NCBI GenBank assembly: GCA_016720655.1 | Contig: JADKKE010000007.1 | Coordinates: forward strand, 186,001 to 250,000 | DNA length: 64,000 bases | Origin: Bacteroidota bacterium | GTDB lineage: Bacteria; Bacteroidota; Bacteroidia; AKYH767-A; 2013-40CM-41-45 | Direction: 5' to 3' | In this document: positions 43,920 to 52,739 of the stretch, one piece after another | Numbering within the stretch: the first letter of the stretch is position 1 | Layout of the letters: each line of letters starts with the position of its first letter | Made by a program: the position numbers and the translations under genes | Notes under the pieces: generated by a model | Databases searched by the model: none | The model's input: only the letters and a program-made list of their open reading frames with translations | Told to the model about the DNA's origin: nothing

Positions 43920-45320
43920 TTAAATTTCCCATGAACTTCCTTTTTCAGGAATCTCTATCTGTTCAAGTCCGCTGCTCAGAAGCTTTTCTCTCCAGTCTTT
44001 TTGTACTTCATAATCTCCATGAACAAGGAATGTTTTACTCACTTTCTTAGGATCTAAGCAGGACAAATAATTTAGCATTTCATTGTAGTCAGCATGTGCA
44101 CTGTACGAATTCATCAGTTCCACACGAGCATTCACCTTGTATTCTTTTCCAAAAATGAAAACTTCTTTCCTGCCGCTACCCAGTCTTCCGCCGAGACTTT
44201 CCGGTGTGCAATATCCAACCAGGAGGATGGTTGCATCCGGGTTTTGAATATTGTTTTTGATATGATGTTTGACGCGACCGGCTTCTGCCATGCCGGATGC
44301 GCTGATAATAATCATGGGCCGTTTGTCAGCGTTTAATTTAATGGAATCCTCTGCTTTCTGGATGTATACGAGACTGTCAAATCCGAACGGATCAGGATCA
44401 TTGTGCAATGCCTTTAGCATTTCGCCATTGAAACATTCCGGATGCGCACGCATGATGGCTGTTGCATTGACTGACAAAGGACTGTCGACATAAACAGGGA
44501 TGGAAGGAAGCTTGTGTGCATTTCTTAGATTATTCAACGCATAAACAACCTCTTGTGTTCTTCCCAGACTAAATGCAGGAATAATCAGTTTGGACTTTTT
44601 CTCCACACATGTCTCATGGACAATTTCCAATAATTTTTGTTCTGTTTTTTCGGGATTATCATGAAGCCTGTTACCATAAGTGGATTCACAAATCAATACA
44701 TCACATTGCGGAAATGGTTCAGGGGATTTCAGAATTTTATCGGTAGGTCGACCAATGTCGCCAGTGAAACAAATCCGGCTTACTTTTCCTTTTTCTGTAA
44801 TGGTTAGATTCACTGCGGCTGCTCCGAGAATGTGGCCGGAATCGGTAAACATCAATTCAACTCCTTCCTCAATTTTATAATTCTTGCGATAGGGGACGGT
44901 GTAGAAATTCTCCATTGCATTTTCAACATCCTGTAAATTGTAAATAGGAGTGAATGGAGCAAGATCTTTTTTAGCTCTTTTTTTATTTACGTACTTAATG
45001 TCATTTTCCTGGATATGGGCAGTATCAGCAAGCATAATCGCTGCAAGATCATGGGTTGCGGCTGTACAGAATATCTTACCGGAGAATCCTTGCTTTACAA
45101 GGTTCGGAATATTTCCGGAGTGGTCAATGTGCGCATGGGATAAAATTAAGATATCGACAGTGGCAGGATCAAAACCAAAATGCCTGTTCATCGGATCTGT
45201 ATCCGCGCCATGACCCTGAAAAAAACCACAATCCAGAAGAATTTTCAATCCACTATCCAGTGTAATTAAATGTTTACTTCCTGTTACTGTTCTGGCTGCA
45301 CCGTGAAATGTAATTTTCAT
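43920..45320 (-). CDS. MBL-fold, beta-CASP RNA-processing nuclease (YSH1-type)
   Basis: The start MKITFHGAARTVTGSKH is typical of the YSH1-like family. The metal motif is SHAHIDHSG (His62, His64, Asp66, His67). The beta-CASP region includes DSPLSVNATAI, ISASGMAEAGR and SAHADYNEM, and a last motif FLVHGDYEVQ. These are metal-dependent 5'-exo/endoribonucleases (466 residues). ATG 45320 is used. The gene lies just before ccmB but there is no link in function that I can see. Confidence 0.92.
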   Translation of the reverse strand: MKITFHGAARTVTGSKHLITLDSGLKILLDCGFFQGHGADTDPMNRHFGFDPATVDILILSHAHIDHSGNIPNLVKQGFSGKIFCTAATHDLAAIMLADTAHIQENDIKYVNKKRAKKDLAPFTPIYNLQDVENAMENFYTVPYRKNYKIEEGVELMFTDSGHILGAAAVNLTITEKGKVSRICFTGDIGRPTDKILKSPEPFPQCDVLICESTYGNRLHDNPEKTEQKLLEIVHETCVEKKSKLIIPAFSLGRTQEVVYALNNLRNAHKLPSIPVYVDSPLSVNATAIMRAHPECFNGEMLKALHNDPDPFGFDSLVYIQKAEDSIKLNADKRPMIIISASGMAEAGRVKHHIKNNIQNPDATILLVGYCTPESLGGRLGSGRKEVFIFGKEYKVNARVELMNSYSAHADYNEMLNYLSCLDPKKVSKTFLVHGDYEVQKDWREKLLSSGLEQIEIPEKGSSWEI

Positions 45321-45455
45321 AAAATCAATTCTGGAATGAATAAAGGAAGATAAAACATCGAAATTAGAAAAAGATGACCAAAGCTCCTCCATATTGTGCG
45401 ATTTTATAATTTTACGAAGCTCAAATTCATTTTATAAACAAATAGCTTCTTTTTT

Positions 45456-46172
45456 ATGAAATTAGATGTACTTGCTTTTAGTGCTCATCCGGATGATGTC
45501 GAATTATCTTGCTCCGGAACGCTTTTGCTGCTCCTTAATGAAGGAAAAAAGGTCGGAATGGTAGATCTTACCAAAGGTGAATTGGGTACCCGGGGGACAC
45601 CTGAAATACGCGAACAGGAGGCTCTGGACGCTTCAAAAATACTTGGTGCTTCAGTGCGCGAGAATCTGGGTATGGCTGATGGATTTTTTCAGAATGATAG
45701 CGCGCATCAAATGCAGGTCATCCAAGCCATCCGTAAATATCAACCGGAGATCATTTTGTGTAATGCCATCTCTGACCGTCATCCGGATCATGGGCGTGCA
45801 GCTTCCCTGGTATCTCAATGTATCTTTCTTGCAGGATTGGCGAAAATTGAAACTTTGGAAAATGGCAAAGAACAAGTGCCATGGAAAACACGGGTGATTT
45901 ACCATTACATTCAAGACAGGTATCTCAAACCGGATTTTGTAATTGATGTGACGAGTGTTTGGGAAAAAAGAATGGAAACTGTGATGGCATTTCGTTCTCA
46001 ATTCTACAATCCTGATTCAAAGGAACCTGAAACTGCAATCTCAACTAAAGAATTCCTGGATTTCCTGGCTTCACGCGCACGGGAATTTGGCCGACAAATA
46101 GGAGTGCAGTATGCTGAAGGATTTACAGTGGAACGAATTCCAGGTGTAAAATCCCTCAGTCAGCTTCTTTAG
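45456..46172 (+). CDS. bshB1: Bacillithiol biosynthesis deacetylase BshB1
   Basis: It removes the acetyl group of GlcNAc-malate in bacillithiol synthesis. The start MKLDVLAFSAHPDDVELSCSGTL gives zinc ligands His11 and Asp14 and the nearby acid; DRHPDHGRAA gives the third ligand, His. Length is 238 residues, as for BshB1 rather than the longer related deacetylases. The other bacillithiol genes are not in the window. Substrate is inferred from the family. Confidence 0.92.
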   Translation: MKLDVLAFSAHPDDVELSCSGTLLLLLNEGKKVGMVDLTKGELGTRGTPEIREQEALDASKILGASVRENLGMADGFFQNDSAHQMQVIQAIRKYQPEIILCNAISDRHPDHGRAASLVSQCIFLAGLAKIETLENGKEQVPWKTRVIYHYIQDRYLKPDFVIDVTSVWEKRMETVMAFRSQFYNPDSKEPETAISTKEFLDFLASRAREFGRQIGVQYAEGFTVERIPGVKSLSQLL

Positions 46173-46198
46173 TTTTTTCCGGGATAAAAATTTCGGAC

Positions 46199-46233
46199 AA
46201 AAAAAAACCTCCCGGATACCGGGAGGTTTTTTT
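46199..46233. terminator. Bidirectional terminator between bshB1 and a T9SS gene
   Basis: A 10-base GC-rich stem (AACCTCCCGG with CCGGGAGGTT) is flanked by runs of A and T, so it serves both strands. Confidence 0.9.
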
Positions 46234-46250
46234 GCATAACAAAGATTGAA

Positions 46251-47060
46251 TTAATTTACAATCATTTGTTTTGTTACTTTCTGAGCACCTGCAGTCACTG
46301 AGTAGAAATATACTCCGGATTGCCAGTTGTTCGTATTCAATGTGATTGTTTGCGATCCTGCAACACCTGCAGCGATAGTTTCAGTGTAGATAACTTTACC
46401 CACAACATCTGTAACTTCAACAAGGATTGAAGAAGCTTTCTTCAGGCTTACGTTGAAAGTTGTTGTACCATTTACAGGATTCGGGAAGTTTTGTCCGACA
46501 AAAACATCGTTGTTGTTGATCTTCGAAACACCCATCAAAGTTACCGCATCTACTTTTGCAAATACGATGTCACTTGGATTGAGGTTATTGTTGATCTGAT
46601 CACAAGTTCCAGCAGTTGCAAGAGAAGTTCCGGGAGCCGCATCACGTTGATAAACGACATAAGCGAAATCATCAACTTTGCGTGCCATGCTTGGGAAAGC
46701 ACCTTCCTGAAATTCTCCGTCACCGCCAACAGCTTGGGAAGGAATAATGTCAAGAGGATACATCCAGCTATTGCTTCCGGCTGCTTTGCAAGTCATGAAA
46801 ATATGACGGTGTGTTTGTTTCCAGATGGTGGTATCAGCTGCTGGATATTCAGCCAATGCCATGAAAGAACAATAAATAGCATCATTGGAAGTAATTCCAA
46901 GGGATGGCATTTCTGTTACACCACCACGGTAATTTCCCCATGGAAGTGAACATGTAGTATCTTCTGTGATCGCAAGATTTCCATCATTATTCATATCGAT
47001 TGTTTCCATGAAATGAACACCACCGTTACCGGCTGGCATTGATTCATTCCAATAGCTCAA
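46251..47060 (-). CDS. T9SS-sorted exo-sialidase-like protein: C-terminal part of a frameshifted gene
   Basis: The frame starts with continuing beta-propeller sequence (SYWNESMPAGNGG) and ends with a T9SS type A domain (VGQNFPNPVNGTTTFNVSLKKASSILVEV...GVYFYSVTAGAQKVTKQMIVN). The true frame continues upstream through FYSPLWGTDGL; adding one base to the three-A run at 47116-47118 joins it to the N-terminal part, giving HVVFRDSTTAAG. One gene with the next entry. Confidence 0.85.
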   Translation of the reverse strand: MSYWNESMPAGNGGVHFMETIDMNNDGNLAITEDTTCSLPWGNYRGGVTEMPSLGITSNDAIYCSFMALAEYPAADTTIWKQTHRHIFMTCKAAGSNSWMYPLDIIPSQAVGGDGEFQEGAFPSMARKVDDFAYVVYQRDAAPGTSLATAGTCDQINNNLNPSDIVFAKVDAVTLMGVSKINNNDVFVGQNFPNPVNGTTTFNVSLKKASSILVEVTDVVGKVIYTETIAAGVAGSQTITLNTNNWQSGVYFYSVTAGAQKVTKQMIVN

Positions 47061-48238
47061 TCCATCAGTTCCCCAAAGTGGGCTGTAGAATCCTGCTGCT
47101 GTTGTAGAATCACGGAAACGACGTGAGCCATACCCTGGCTATCGATGATCACTGCAGCATCACCCGGTGTTGAAGTCATGGTATCAACAACCGCATCACC
47201 ATCAAGATAGGTGAACATTGTGTCGAAGCTGAAGAATGGAATTGGGAATGTCAGAATGATTGTTTTTGTCCATGATTGTCCGCCATCAGTTGATTTCAAC
47301 AATCCAAGATCAGTAGATGTACCACCGAATACAATGGCAACATTTTGTCCGCTCACGTCTATTGCATAATCGTCACCACCGAAACCTGCATAGAAAGCAG
47401 AATCGATTAATGGAAAACGCTGACGAAGAGTTGGCCATGTTTGACCACCATCGCTGGAATGAGAATACAACATTGGGCCATCTTGTCCATAAAGTGGTGT
47501 TCCTGTTGTTCCTGTTCCTTGCCAGATAGCATGAACATCTTCACCGGAAACTGCCATTTTTGACCATGTGTCATCGTTGTTTCCTGTTCCTAATGCAGTC
47601 GACATCGCTGTCCATGCACCAGTGCCTTTTGTTGCACGCCAGTTCAGGAACATGTGTCCGATACCGGAAGGAGCAGCAGGTGAGTGACCCACCGTCATTT
47701 CTTTTCCGCTGGCAGTAACTCCAATGTTTACGAAACCAGTACGACCTGTTTCTGTACGTACCTGTGGGTAATCACCAAATCCACCATCGGGAGTGAAATA
47801 CCATTTGGATACTGTAGTCGCATTCGGGTCATAATAGTTATAACCTGTTCCACGATCAGGGAAACCGGCGTTTGCATTTGGAGAAAATGTCCAGGCTGCA
47901 GAAAATGAACCGTCTGAATTTGCTTCCAAACGACGTGATGCTGATGCGTTGGTTTGCAAATCATAATACGTGAATCCGATAACCTCTTCGGAAACAGTTG
48001 TTGTTGACAAACGATGTGCCGGACGTGGCGTCACCAATTGACGGCTTTGATTGTTATTCAACGGAAGGCCATTATCCATGAGTTCACTTTTCTTCTGAAT
48101 CGGATGACTCAGTTTTTTCAGTGAAGCTGGCATAGGTGCAGAATGGAAACCCTGGGGTAAATTCCGTTGTACTTGCTGCTGCGCAATAGCACCCAGACCG
48201 ATGGCCAGAGACAAGCAGACGAGTAAACCTTTTTTCAT
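47057..48238 (-). CDS. T9SS-sorted exo-sialidase-like protein: N-terminal part of a frameshifted gene
   Basis: Signal peptide (LLVCLSLAIGLGAIAQ), then a propro-like segment and a beta-propeller that carries Asp-box-like turns (HSSDGGQTWPTLRQRFP, LKSTDGGQSWTKTI) as in sialidase or BNR proteins. The open frame extends upstream to 48346, but ATG 48238 fits the signal peptide and has a full promoter 50 bases before it. The frame is lost at about 47118. No catalytic residue of sialidases is clear. Confidence 0.85.
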   Translation of the reverse strand: MKKGLLVCLSLAIGLGAIAQQQVQRNLPQGFHSAPMPASLKKLSHPIQKKSELMDNGLPLNNNQSRQLVTPRPAHRLSTTTVSEEVIGFTYYDLQTNASASRRLEANSDGSFSAAWTFSPNANAGFPDRGTGYNYYDPNATTVSKWYFTPDGGFGDYPQVRTETGRTGFVNIGVTASGKEMTVGHSPAAPSGIGHMFLNWRATKGTGAWTAMSTALGTGNNDDTWSKMAVSGEDVHAIWQGTGTTGTPLYGQDGPMLYSHSSDGGQTWPTLRQRFPLIDSAFYAGFGGDDYAIDVSGQNVAIVFGGTSTDLGLLKSTDGGQSWTKTIILTFPIPFFSFDTMFTYLDGDAVVDTMTSTPGDAAVIIDSQGMAHVVSVILQQQQDSTAHFGELMD

Positions 48239-48288
48239 TTGATTCTTGGTTTTAGTTAGACAATAAATTGGTTTGTTGTTTTCTCCGA

Positions 48289-48319
48289 CAAATTTAGGTG
48301 AAAGTTTGGCTATTCCAAA
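48289..48319 (-). promoter_or_regulatory. Promoter of the T9SS exo-sialidase-like gene
   Basis: On the minus strand TTTG (48319-48316), 19 bases, then TAAATTTG (48296-48289) give a complete Bacteroidota vegetative promoter, 50 bases before ATG 48238. Three TGTCA units at 48341-48375 lie upstream. Confidence 0.75.
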
Positions 48320-48446
48320 CAAAAGAAACCATGTTTTTACTGTCATATTCAGCCTTTTCTGTCATTGGAATGTCAGTTTAGACCGTTCTTTAACAGTCCG
48401 TCCGATTATCCTTCATTCAGCCTCTAGATTGTCTTTTCCGGTGATT

Positions 48447-49625
48447 TTATTTTTCAATCGCTGCTGCGTAAACATTCTTGAAAAGAAAAGAAGCTTTTTC
48501 CTCACTAAAGTGATCTATTGCATACGCCTTGATGAACTCCGATTGAAACTGGATGGATTGATTCAACATGTTTCGCATGGCTTCTATTAATTTAATCTCG
48601 TCATTTACCGGTATTAGAATTCCGGTTTGTTCGGTGATGAATTCTTCCGGACCTCCGCATTTTGTTGCAATCACCGGCTTTCCACAACTCATTGCTTCTG
48701 CACAAATCAATGAAAATGTTTCAAAGCGACTGTTGACGATAAGGAAATCACATTCTCTTAAAAAACTGTAAACTTCTGAATTTGATTTTAAGCCTTCGAA
48801 CAAAACGACCCTCCTGCCGGCGAATAATTTCCCTGCAAGTTCTTTCAACATCGCTTCATCACGACCACCACCAACGATGCGAAGTTCAGTGTTTGGAAAT
48901 TCTCCATGAATTTTCTGGAAGGCAAGCAAGACACCACTGATGTTTTTAATGTCATCAACAAGATCCGCAACCACCAAAATTTTTTTCATGAGTGATGGAA
49001 GATTTTTTGCTGGTGCGATTCCTGCGGCGTGTGAATCGATTATGTTCGGGATCACTGTCAGGGGTTCGTTAAAACCTGACTTCAGCATATTTCTTTTTAA
49101 AAATTGAGAAACAACTGTTCGTCCATTGGCGCGGTTTGCAAGAAGAGTACTTAATTTCCGGACGATCCATGATTTTTTCTGAAACCTGCCATTCGTATAG
49201 CCTGACCATTGTTCACTTACTACATACGGAATATTTTCACGAATGGAAATCCACCATGCCAGCAATACGGGACGGAGCAAAATGTAGGCATGTATCAGTT
49301 CCGGTTTATTCTTCTCCTGAATCAAAAGATTCCAGATCTTCTTCCATGATTTCCAGTAACGAAATGCATGTACCAATGGTGAAAAAAACATTGTGTTCTT
49401 CGGGTAATAAACAATGTACTCAGTGAATCCAGGAGTTCGGTTGACAACAATTTCGTAAGTGGAGTGAGAGTTTTCCTGAGCGGCTTGTGCATAAAACACA
49501 GTGATGTCAGAGTGCTGCGAAATAGCCTTTGCCTGCTTTTGGATAAATACTCCCAGTTGAGGGTCGTATTTATTGGGATACCATTTTGTGAGTAAAAGTA
49601 CTTTGTTTCTTTTTTCTTGAAGCAT
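48447..49625 (-). CDS. GT4-type glycosyltransferase
   Basis: The 392-residue protein is a GT-B retaining glycosyltransferase. It shows an N-terminal GT4 half (LLTKWYPNKYDPQLGVFIQKQAKAI), and a C-terminal half with FEGLKSNSEVYSFLRECDFLIVNSRFETFSLICAEAMSCGKPVIATKCGG-like donor site; the E...E acid pattern is FETFSLICAEAM. It probably builds a surface polysaccharide or glycolipid. The start is ATG 49625; the longer frame uses a TTG inside a promoter-like box. Confidence 0.9.
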   Translation of the reverse strand: MLQEKRNKVLLLTKWYPNKYDPQLGVFIQKQAKAISQHSDITVFYAQAAQENSHSTYEIVVNRTPGFTEYIVYYPKNTMFFSPLVHAFRYWKSWKKIWNLLIQEKNKPELIHAYILLRPVLLAWWISIRENIPYVVSEQWSGYTNGRFQKKSWIVRKLSTLLANRANGRTVVSQFLKRNMLKSGFNEPLTVIPNIIDSHAAGIAPAKNLPSLMKKILVVADLVDDIKNISGVLLAFQKIHGEFPNTELRIVGGGRDEAMLKELAGKLFAGRRVVLFEGLKSNSEVYSFLRECDFLIVNSRFETFSLICAEAMSCGKPVIATKCGGPEEFITEQTGILIPVNDEIKLIEAMRNMLNQSIQFQSEFIKAYAIDHFSEEKASFLFKNVYAAAIEK

Positions 49626-49640
49626 AGTAGCGGGTAGATC

Positions 49641-49648
49641 CAAAGGTA
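49641..49648 (-). promoter_or_regulatory. Possible -7 box of the GT4 gene
   Basis: TACCTTTG on the minus strand matches TAnnTTTG, 15 bases before ATG 49625. No TTG lies 19-20 bases upstream. Confidence 0.35.
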
Positions 49649-49687
49649 GGCCTTATTCCATTTCAAATCCCTGTCCGGGGAATTCAA

Positions 49688-50587
49688 CTAAACTTTTCCA
49701 TCAATCTTTTTAGATCTCAGTCGTATTGAATTCCCAATCACCACAACATCCGAAAATGCCATCGACAAAGCACCAATCATTGGGCTGAGGAATCCGGCTG
49801 CAGCAATCGGTATAGCCACAACATTGTAAAAGAAAGCCCAGAATAAATTCTGTCGAATTGTTTTGGATGTTGCTTTTCCAATTGCAATTGCTTTCAATAA
49901 AATACGCAAATCTTCCTGGTGCAATAAAATAACCTGAGCGGATTGAATAGCTACATCTGTGGCATTGCTCATCGAAATTCCAAGGCTGGCTTTGGCGAGC
50001 GCCGGCGCATCATTGATTCCGTCTCCAACCATGGCTGTGGGAGATTCTTTTGAAAGGGATTCAATCCGTTCCAGTTTTTGACGGGGAAGTTGTTCACTGT
50101 AGATCTCTTCAATACCAACTTCTTTGCAAACTTTTTCACAGGCAGATTTTTTATCCCCACTGATAAGCAACACGCGCATTCCGGAAACTTTTAATGCCTG
50201 TATCGTTTCCCTGGCACCGGCTTTTATTTCATCCACCAGATCAATTGTCGCTATCAAATTATTGTTCTTCAATAAATATAGAGCATGTGATAAATCTACA
50301 CCAAGATGTTTTACCATTTGGAAAGAACCAATGCTAAATAAATTACCATCGAAATCAGTGGCATTAATTCCAATGCCTTTGTCTTCTTCAATTTTTTTCC
50401 ATTTGATCAATTTACCGTTCGCTGCAGATTCTTTTAATTCCAGAACAAGTGAATGTGCAATCGGGTGGGAGGAATGGCTTTCCAAAGAATACACAAGTGA
50501 CCGGATGTCAGATTCACTCCCATTCAATACAGTGAAGTTTGAAATCCGAAAACGACCCGTTGTGAGAGTCCCGGTTTTATCGAACAC
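49688..50587 (-). CDS. copA: Copper-transporting P-type ATPase: C-terminal part of a frameshifted gene
   Basis: This frame holds the catalytic half: the phosphorylation motif FDKTGTLTTGRF, the nucleotide-binding domain and the hinge GDGINDAPALAKASLGISMSNATD-like region, then the last membrane helices. The N-terminal half is at 50596-51852 in another frame. Adding one base to the T-run near 50599-50602 gives ETFSKIKTIVFDKTGT, the expected join. No separate start is needed. Confidence 0.9.
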   Translation of the reverse strand: MFDKTGTLTTGRFRISNFTVLNGSESDIRSLVYSLESHSSHPIAHSLVLELKESAANGKLIKWKKIEEDKGIGINATDFDGNLFSIGSFQMVKHLGVDLSHALYLLKNNNLIATIDLVDEIKAGARETIQALKVSGMRVLLISGDKKSACEKVCKEVGIEEIYSEQLPRQKLERIESLSKESPTAMVGDGINDAPALAKASLGISMSNATDVAIQSAQVILLHQEDLRILLKAIAIGKATSKTIRQNLFWAFFYNVVAIPIAAAGFLSPMIGALSMAFSDVVVIGNSIRLRSKKIDGKV

Positions 50588-50595
50588 AATGGTTT

Positions 50596-51852
50596 TTATT
50601 TTGAGAACGTTTCGAGAGTCTGTCCACCTTTAATCAGAATGCCTTCTTTTGCGGCTCTGCCAAGCCCTACCATCACCGCTGTAGGCGTTGCAAGTCCCAT
50701 CGCACAAGGACAGGAAATTACCAAAACAGCAATTGCATTCATCATCGCTTTCTGAACAGGGAGATCAATAAAGAAAAAACACACCACAAAAGTTATAATA
50801 CTAATTCCGATAACAGCGGGAACGAAAACAGCGCTGATCTTGTCACCTAATTTCTGAATTGGAGGTTTGCTGTACTGTGCCCTTTTAACCATTTCAATGA
50901 TCTGAGCCAGTGTTGTTTCTTTTCCAACATGCTCAGCAATCATCCTGAAACTACCCTTTTCAATATAAGTACTTCCGGTTACAGTATCGCCTGTTTGCTT
51001 TGTTACCGGAAGACCTTCTCCCGTAATCATTGATTCATTGATTAAGGCTTCTCCATGGATTATTTTTCCATCCACCGGAATTTTGTCTCCATCATTCACC
51101 TGAAGCAGATCTCCTTTCACGATGGAATGAACATTCACTTCCAGAAGTGACTCAACTCCGTTTTCAATTTGCACTTTTGTGGCTTTTGCTGCCTGGAGCT
51201 TGTTCAAATCACGAATGGCAGAGGTTGTTCTCAGAACTGATTTTTGTTCGATCAGATTTCCTAATAAAACGAGTGTGATGATGGTAGCAGCGGTTTCAAA
51301 AAAAAGGTAGTTGTGGATTTCTACAGAATCGTTGTACAGAAAAATTCCAGTGCAACTGTAGACGAATGCGGCGATCGATCCCACAGCTATCAGAACATCC
51401 ATATTCGGAACGCCTGCCCGGATGGATTTCCATGCACTTTTGCCAAAATGAAATAACCCGATCAGAAAAACAGGTAAACAGAGAACCAATTGCACATACG
51501 CATTCCCTAAAATGGAATGTGGAAAAATCATGTGTAAAAGGAGTGGTACGGTAAATATCAGGGAGATCAGAAATTTCCATCGTACATCCTTTGGATCGGA
51601 CTGCTGAATATCTGCTTTTGATTCATCGGTAATAAGATCCGATCTCTTGGTGACTTTATAACCAAGTCCGTTGATATCCTTTACTGCCTGGTCAATTTTC
51701 TCTGCAGTAACCAATTCGAAATTTACTTCTCCCGAAAGAAAATCAACCCGCACCTCTTTCAACCCACTTTTTTGCAAAGTGCGTGTAATGGTTTGAGCGC
51801 AGTTCGCACAATCCATACCATCCACTTTCAGTTCAATAGCTTTCTCCATCAT
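50596..51852 (-). CDS. copA: Copper-transporting P-type ATPase: N-terminal part of a frameshifted gene
   Basis: It begins with one heavy-metal-associated domain with GMDCANC (CxxC), then membrane helices, the actuator domain with the TGE-type motif in MITGEGLPVTK and the transport motif SCPCAMGLATP. The CPC signature marks a Cu(I)-type IB ATPase that exports copper to the periplasm. ATG 51852 or 51849 are equal starts; a TACCTTTG box ends 6 bases before. It reads to ETFSK, then shifts frame to the following entry. Confidence 0.92.
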   Translation of the reverse strand: MMEKAIELKVDGMDCANCAQTITRTLQKSGLKEVRVDFLSGEVNFELVTAEKIDQAVKDINGLGYKVTKRSDLITDESKADIQQSDPKDVRWKFLISLIFTVPLLLHMIFPHSILGNAYVQLVLCLPVFLIGLFHFGKSAWKSIRAGVPNMDVLIAVGSIAAFVYSCTGIFLYNDSVEIHNYLFFETAATIITLVLLGNLIEQKSVLRTTSAIRDLNKLQAAKATKVQIENGVESLLEVNVHSIVKGDLLQVNDGDKIPVDGKIIHGEALINESMITGEGLPVTKQTGDTVTGSTYIEKGSFRMIAEHVGKETTLAQIIEMVKRAQYSKPPIQKLGDKISAVFVPAVIGISIITFVVCFFFIDLPVQKAMMNAIAVLVISCPCAMGLATPTAVMVGLGRAAKEGILIKGGQTLETFSK

Positions 51853-51858
51853 TAACGA

Positions 51859-51866
51859 CAAAGGTA
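51859..51866 (-). promoter_or_regulatory. -7 box directly before copA
   Basis: TACCTTTG on the minus strand matches TAnnTTTG and ends 6 bases before the first ATG. Confidence 0.5.
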
Positions 51867-51938
51867 ATATCCGGTGCCCATTCCTGCTCCCTTTTTTAAG
51901 CAATAGCCATGGATGTTTGAATTGAATTCAATTCTTTC

Positions 51939-51968
51939 TTGTACGAAAAGAATAAATGAATATTTTTG
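51939..51968 (+). promoter_or_regulatory. Promoter of tRNA-His
   Basis: TTG (51939-51941), exactly 19 bases, then TATTTTTG (51961-51968) give a textbook Bacteroidota vegetative promoter. The tRNA starts 32 bases after the -7 element. Confidence 0.8.
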
Positions 51969-51999
51969 CAGCCCTGTTCGGGGTTTCCGAACAATATAT

Positions 52000-52074
52000 G
52001 GTGATTGTAGCTCAGCCGGTTAGAGCGCTAGATTGTGGATCTAGAGGTCGTGGGTTCGAGCCCCATCTTTCACC
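52000..52074 (+). tRNA. tRNA-His (GTG anticodon)
   Basis: A cloverleaf is clear: D arm GCTC...GAGC, anticodon stem CTAGA/TCTAG around loop TTGTGGA with anticodon GTG at 52035-52037, T arm GTGGG-TTCGAGC-CCCAT. The extra G(-1) of histidine tRNAs is encoded at 52000 opposite the discriminator C at 52074. CCA is not encoded. In the acceptor stem two neighbouring positions are T-T mismatches (52005 with 52069, 52006 with 52068). Confidence 0.93.
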
Positions 52075-52076
52075 CA

Positions 52077-52107
52077 AAACGCCGATAGGTTTCTATCGGC
52101 GTTTTTG
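52077..52107 (+). terminator. Terminator of tRNA-His
   Basis: ACGCCGATA and TATCGGCGT form a 9-base stem followed by five T residues right after the tRNA. Confidence 0.88.
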
Positions 52108-52149
52108 TTTAAACAAATGATCTTGAGCAAGATGCTTTAATTCAAAGCT

Positions 52150-52584
52150 CTATTTGAAATTTTCCTGCAGATAATCTTCCCACTTTTTTGTCTTGTAAAT
52201 GTCTTCAGCAAAATACTTCATCACAGGTAACAATTGCTTTTCTGTCATATACCCGGCAACCGGCCCTATCGGATCAGATTTCTCATCGAGATAAACAGAA
52301 GTTGGGTAGCTCATTTGGCCGTTCATGAAAATTGCTGCGATCTCATTGGCTTTGTATTCAGGTTTAAATAAATACGTTTTGTCCTTGTAAAAAATTGTGT
52401 CCTTGGTTTCTGCATCGAGCTTTACAGGATAGAAATTTTTGTTCATGTACGCGATGACTGCAGGATCTTCGAACGTTGTAGCATCCATGCGTTTACACCA
52501 TCCGCACCATCCTGTGTACACATCAATAAAAATCTTTTTGGATCCTGACTGGATTTCTTCAAAGCAGATTCCAGACTTAACCAT
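52150..52584 (-). CDS. Secreted thioredoxin-fold protein: C-terminal part of a frameshifted gene
   Basis: This frame carries the thioredoxin domain with active site GWCGWCKRMDA (CxxC) after KKIFIDVYT. It continues to the C-terminus with FYPVKLDAETKD. The signal peptide is in another frame (52443-52682). Adding one base to the three-T run at 52554-52556 gives LESALKKIQSGSKKIFIDVY, a normal protein of about 175 residues. It is probably a periplasmic thiol oxidoreductase of the DUF255/thioredoxin_7 type. Confidence 0.87.
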   Translation of the reverse strand: MVKSGICFEEIQSGSKKIFIDVYTGWCGWCKRMDATTFEDPAVIAYMNKNFYPVKLDAETKDTIFYKDKTYLFKPEYKANEIAAIFMNGQMSYPTSVYLDEKSDPIGPVAGYMTEKQLLPVMKYFAEDIYKTKKWEDYLQENFK

Positions 52585-52682
52585 TCGATTCCACCTGACT
52601 TTTTATGGTCTTGGGATTGGACAGTAATTGAAGTCGTGGCAATGAATATTAGAATGCTAAGAAATTTGAGTGAAAGAGTCAT
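52443..52682 (-). CDS. Secreted thioredoxin-fold protein: N-terminal part of a frameshifted gene
   Basis: The authentic part is the first ~45 residues: a signal peptide (FLSILIFIATTSITVQSQ) and GGIEWLSLESALKK. The rest of this open frame lies over the thioredoxin domain in the wrong frame. One gene with the preceding entry. Confidence 0.75.
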   Translation of the reverse strand: MTLSLKFLSILIFIATTSITVQSQDHKKSGGIEWLSLESALKKSSQDPKRFLLMCTQDGADGVNAWMLQRSKILQSSRT

Positions 52683-52739
52683 GATTTTTTTTTAAAACAA
52701 GCTATGAACGCATCGTTTGTTCCATTATTGTTCACGAAT

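Noticed and set aside
46491..46949. A 152-codon open frame antisense to the T9SS C-terminal part
   Set aside because: Shadow of the T9SS gene, whose C-terminal domain is clear on the minus strand.
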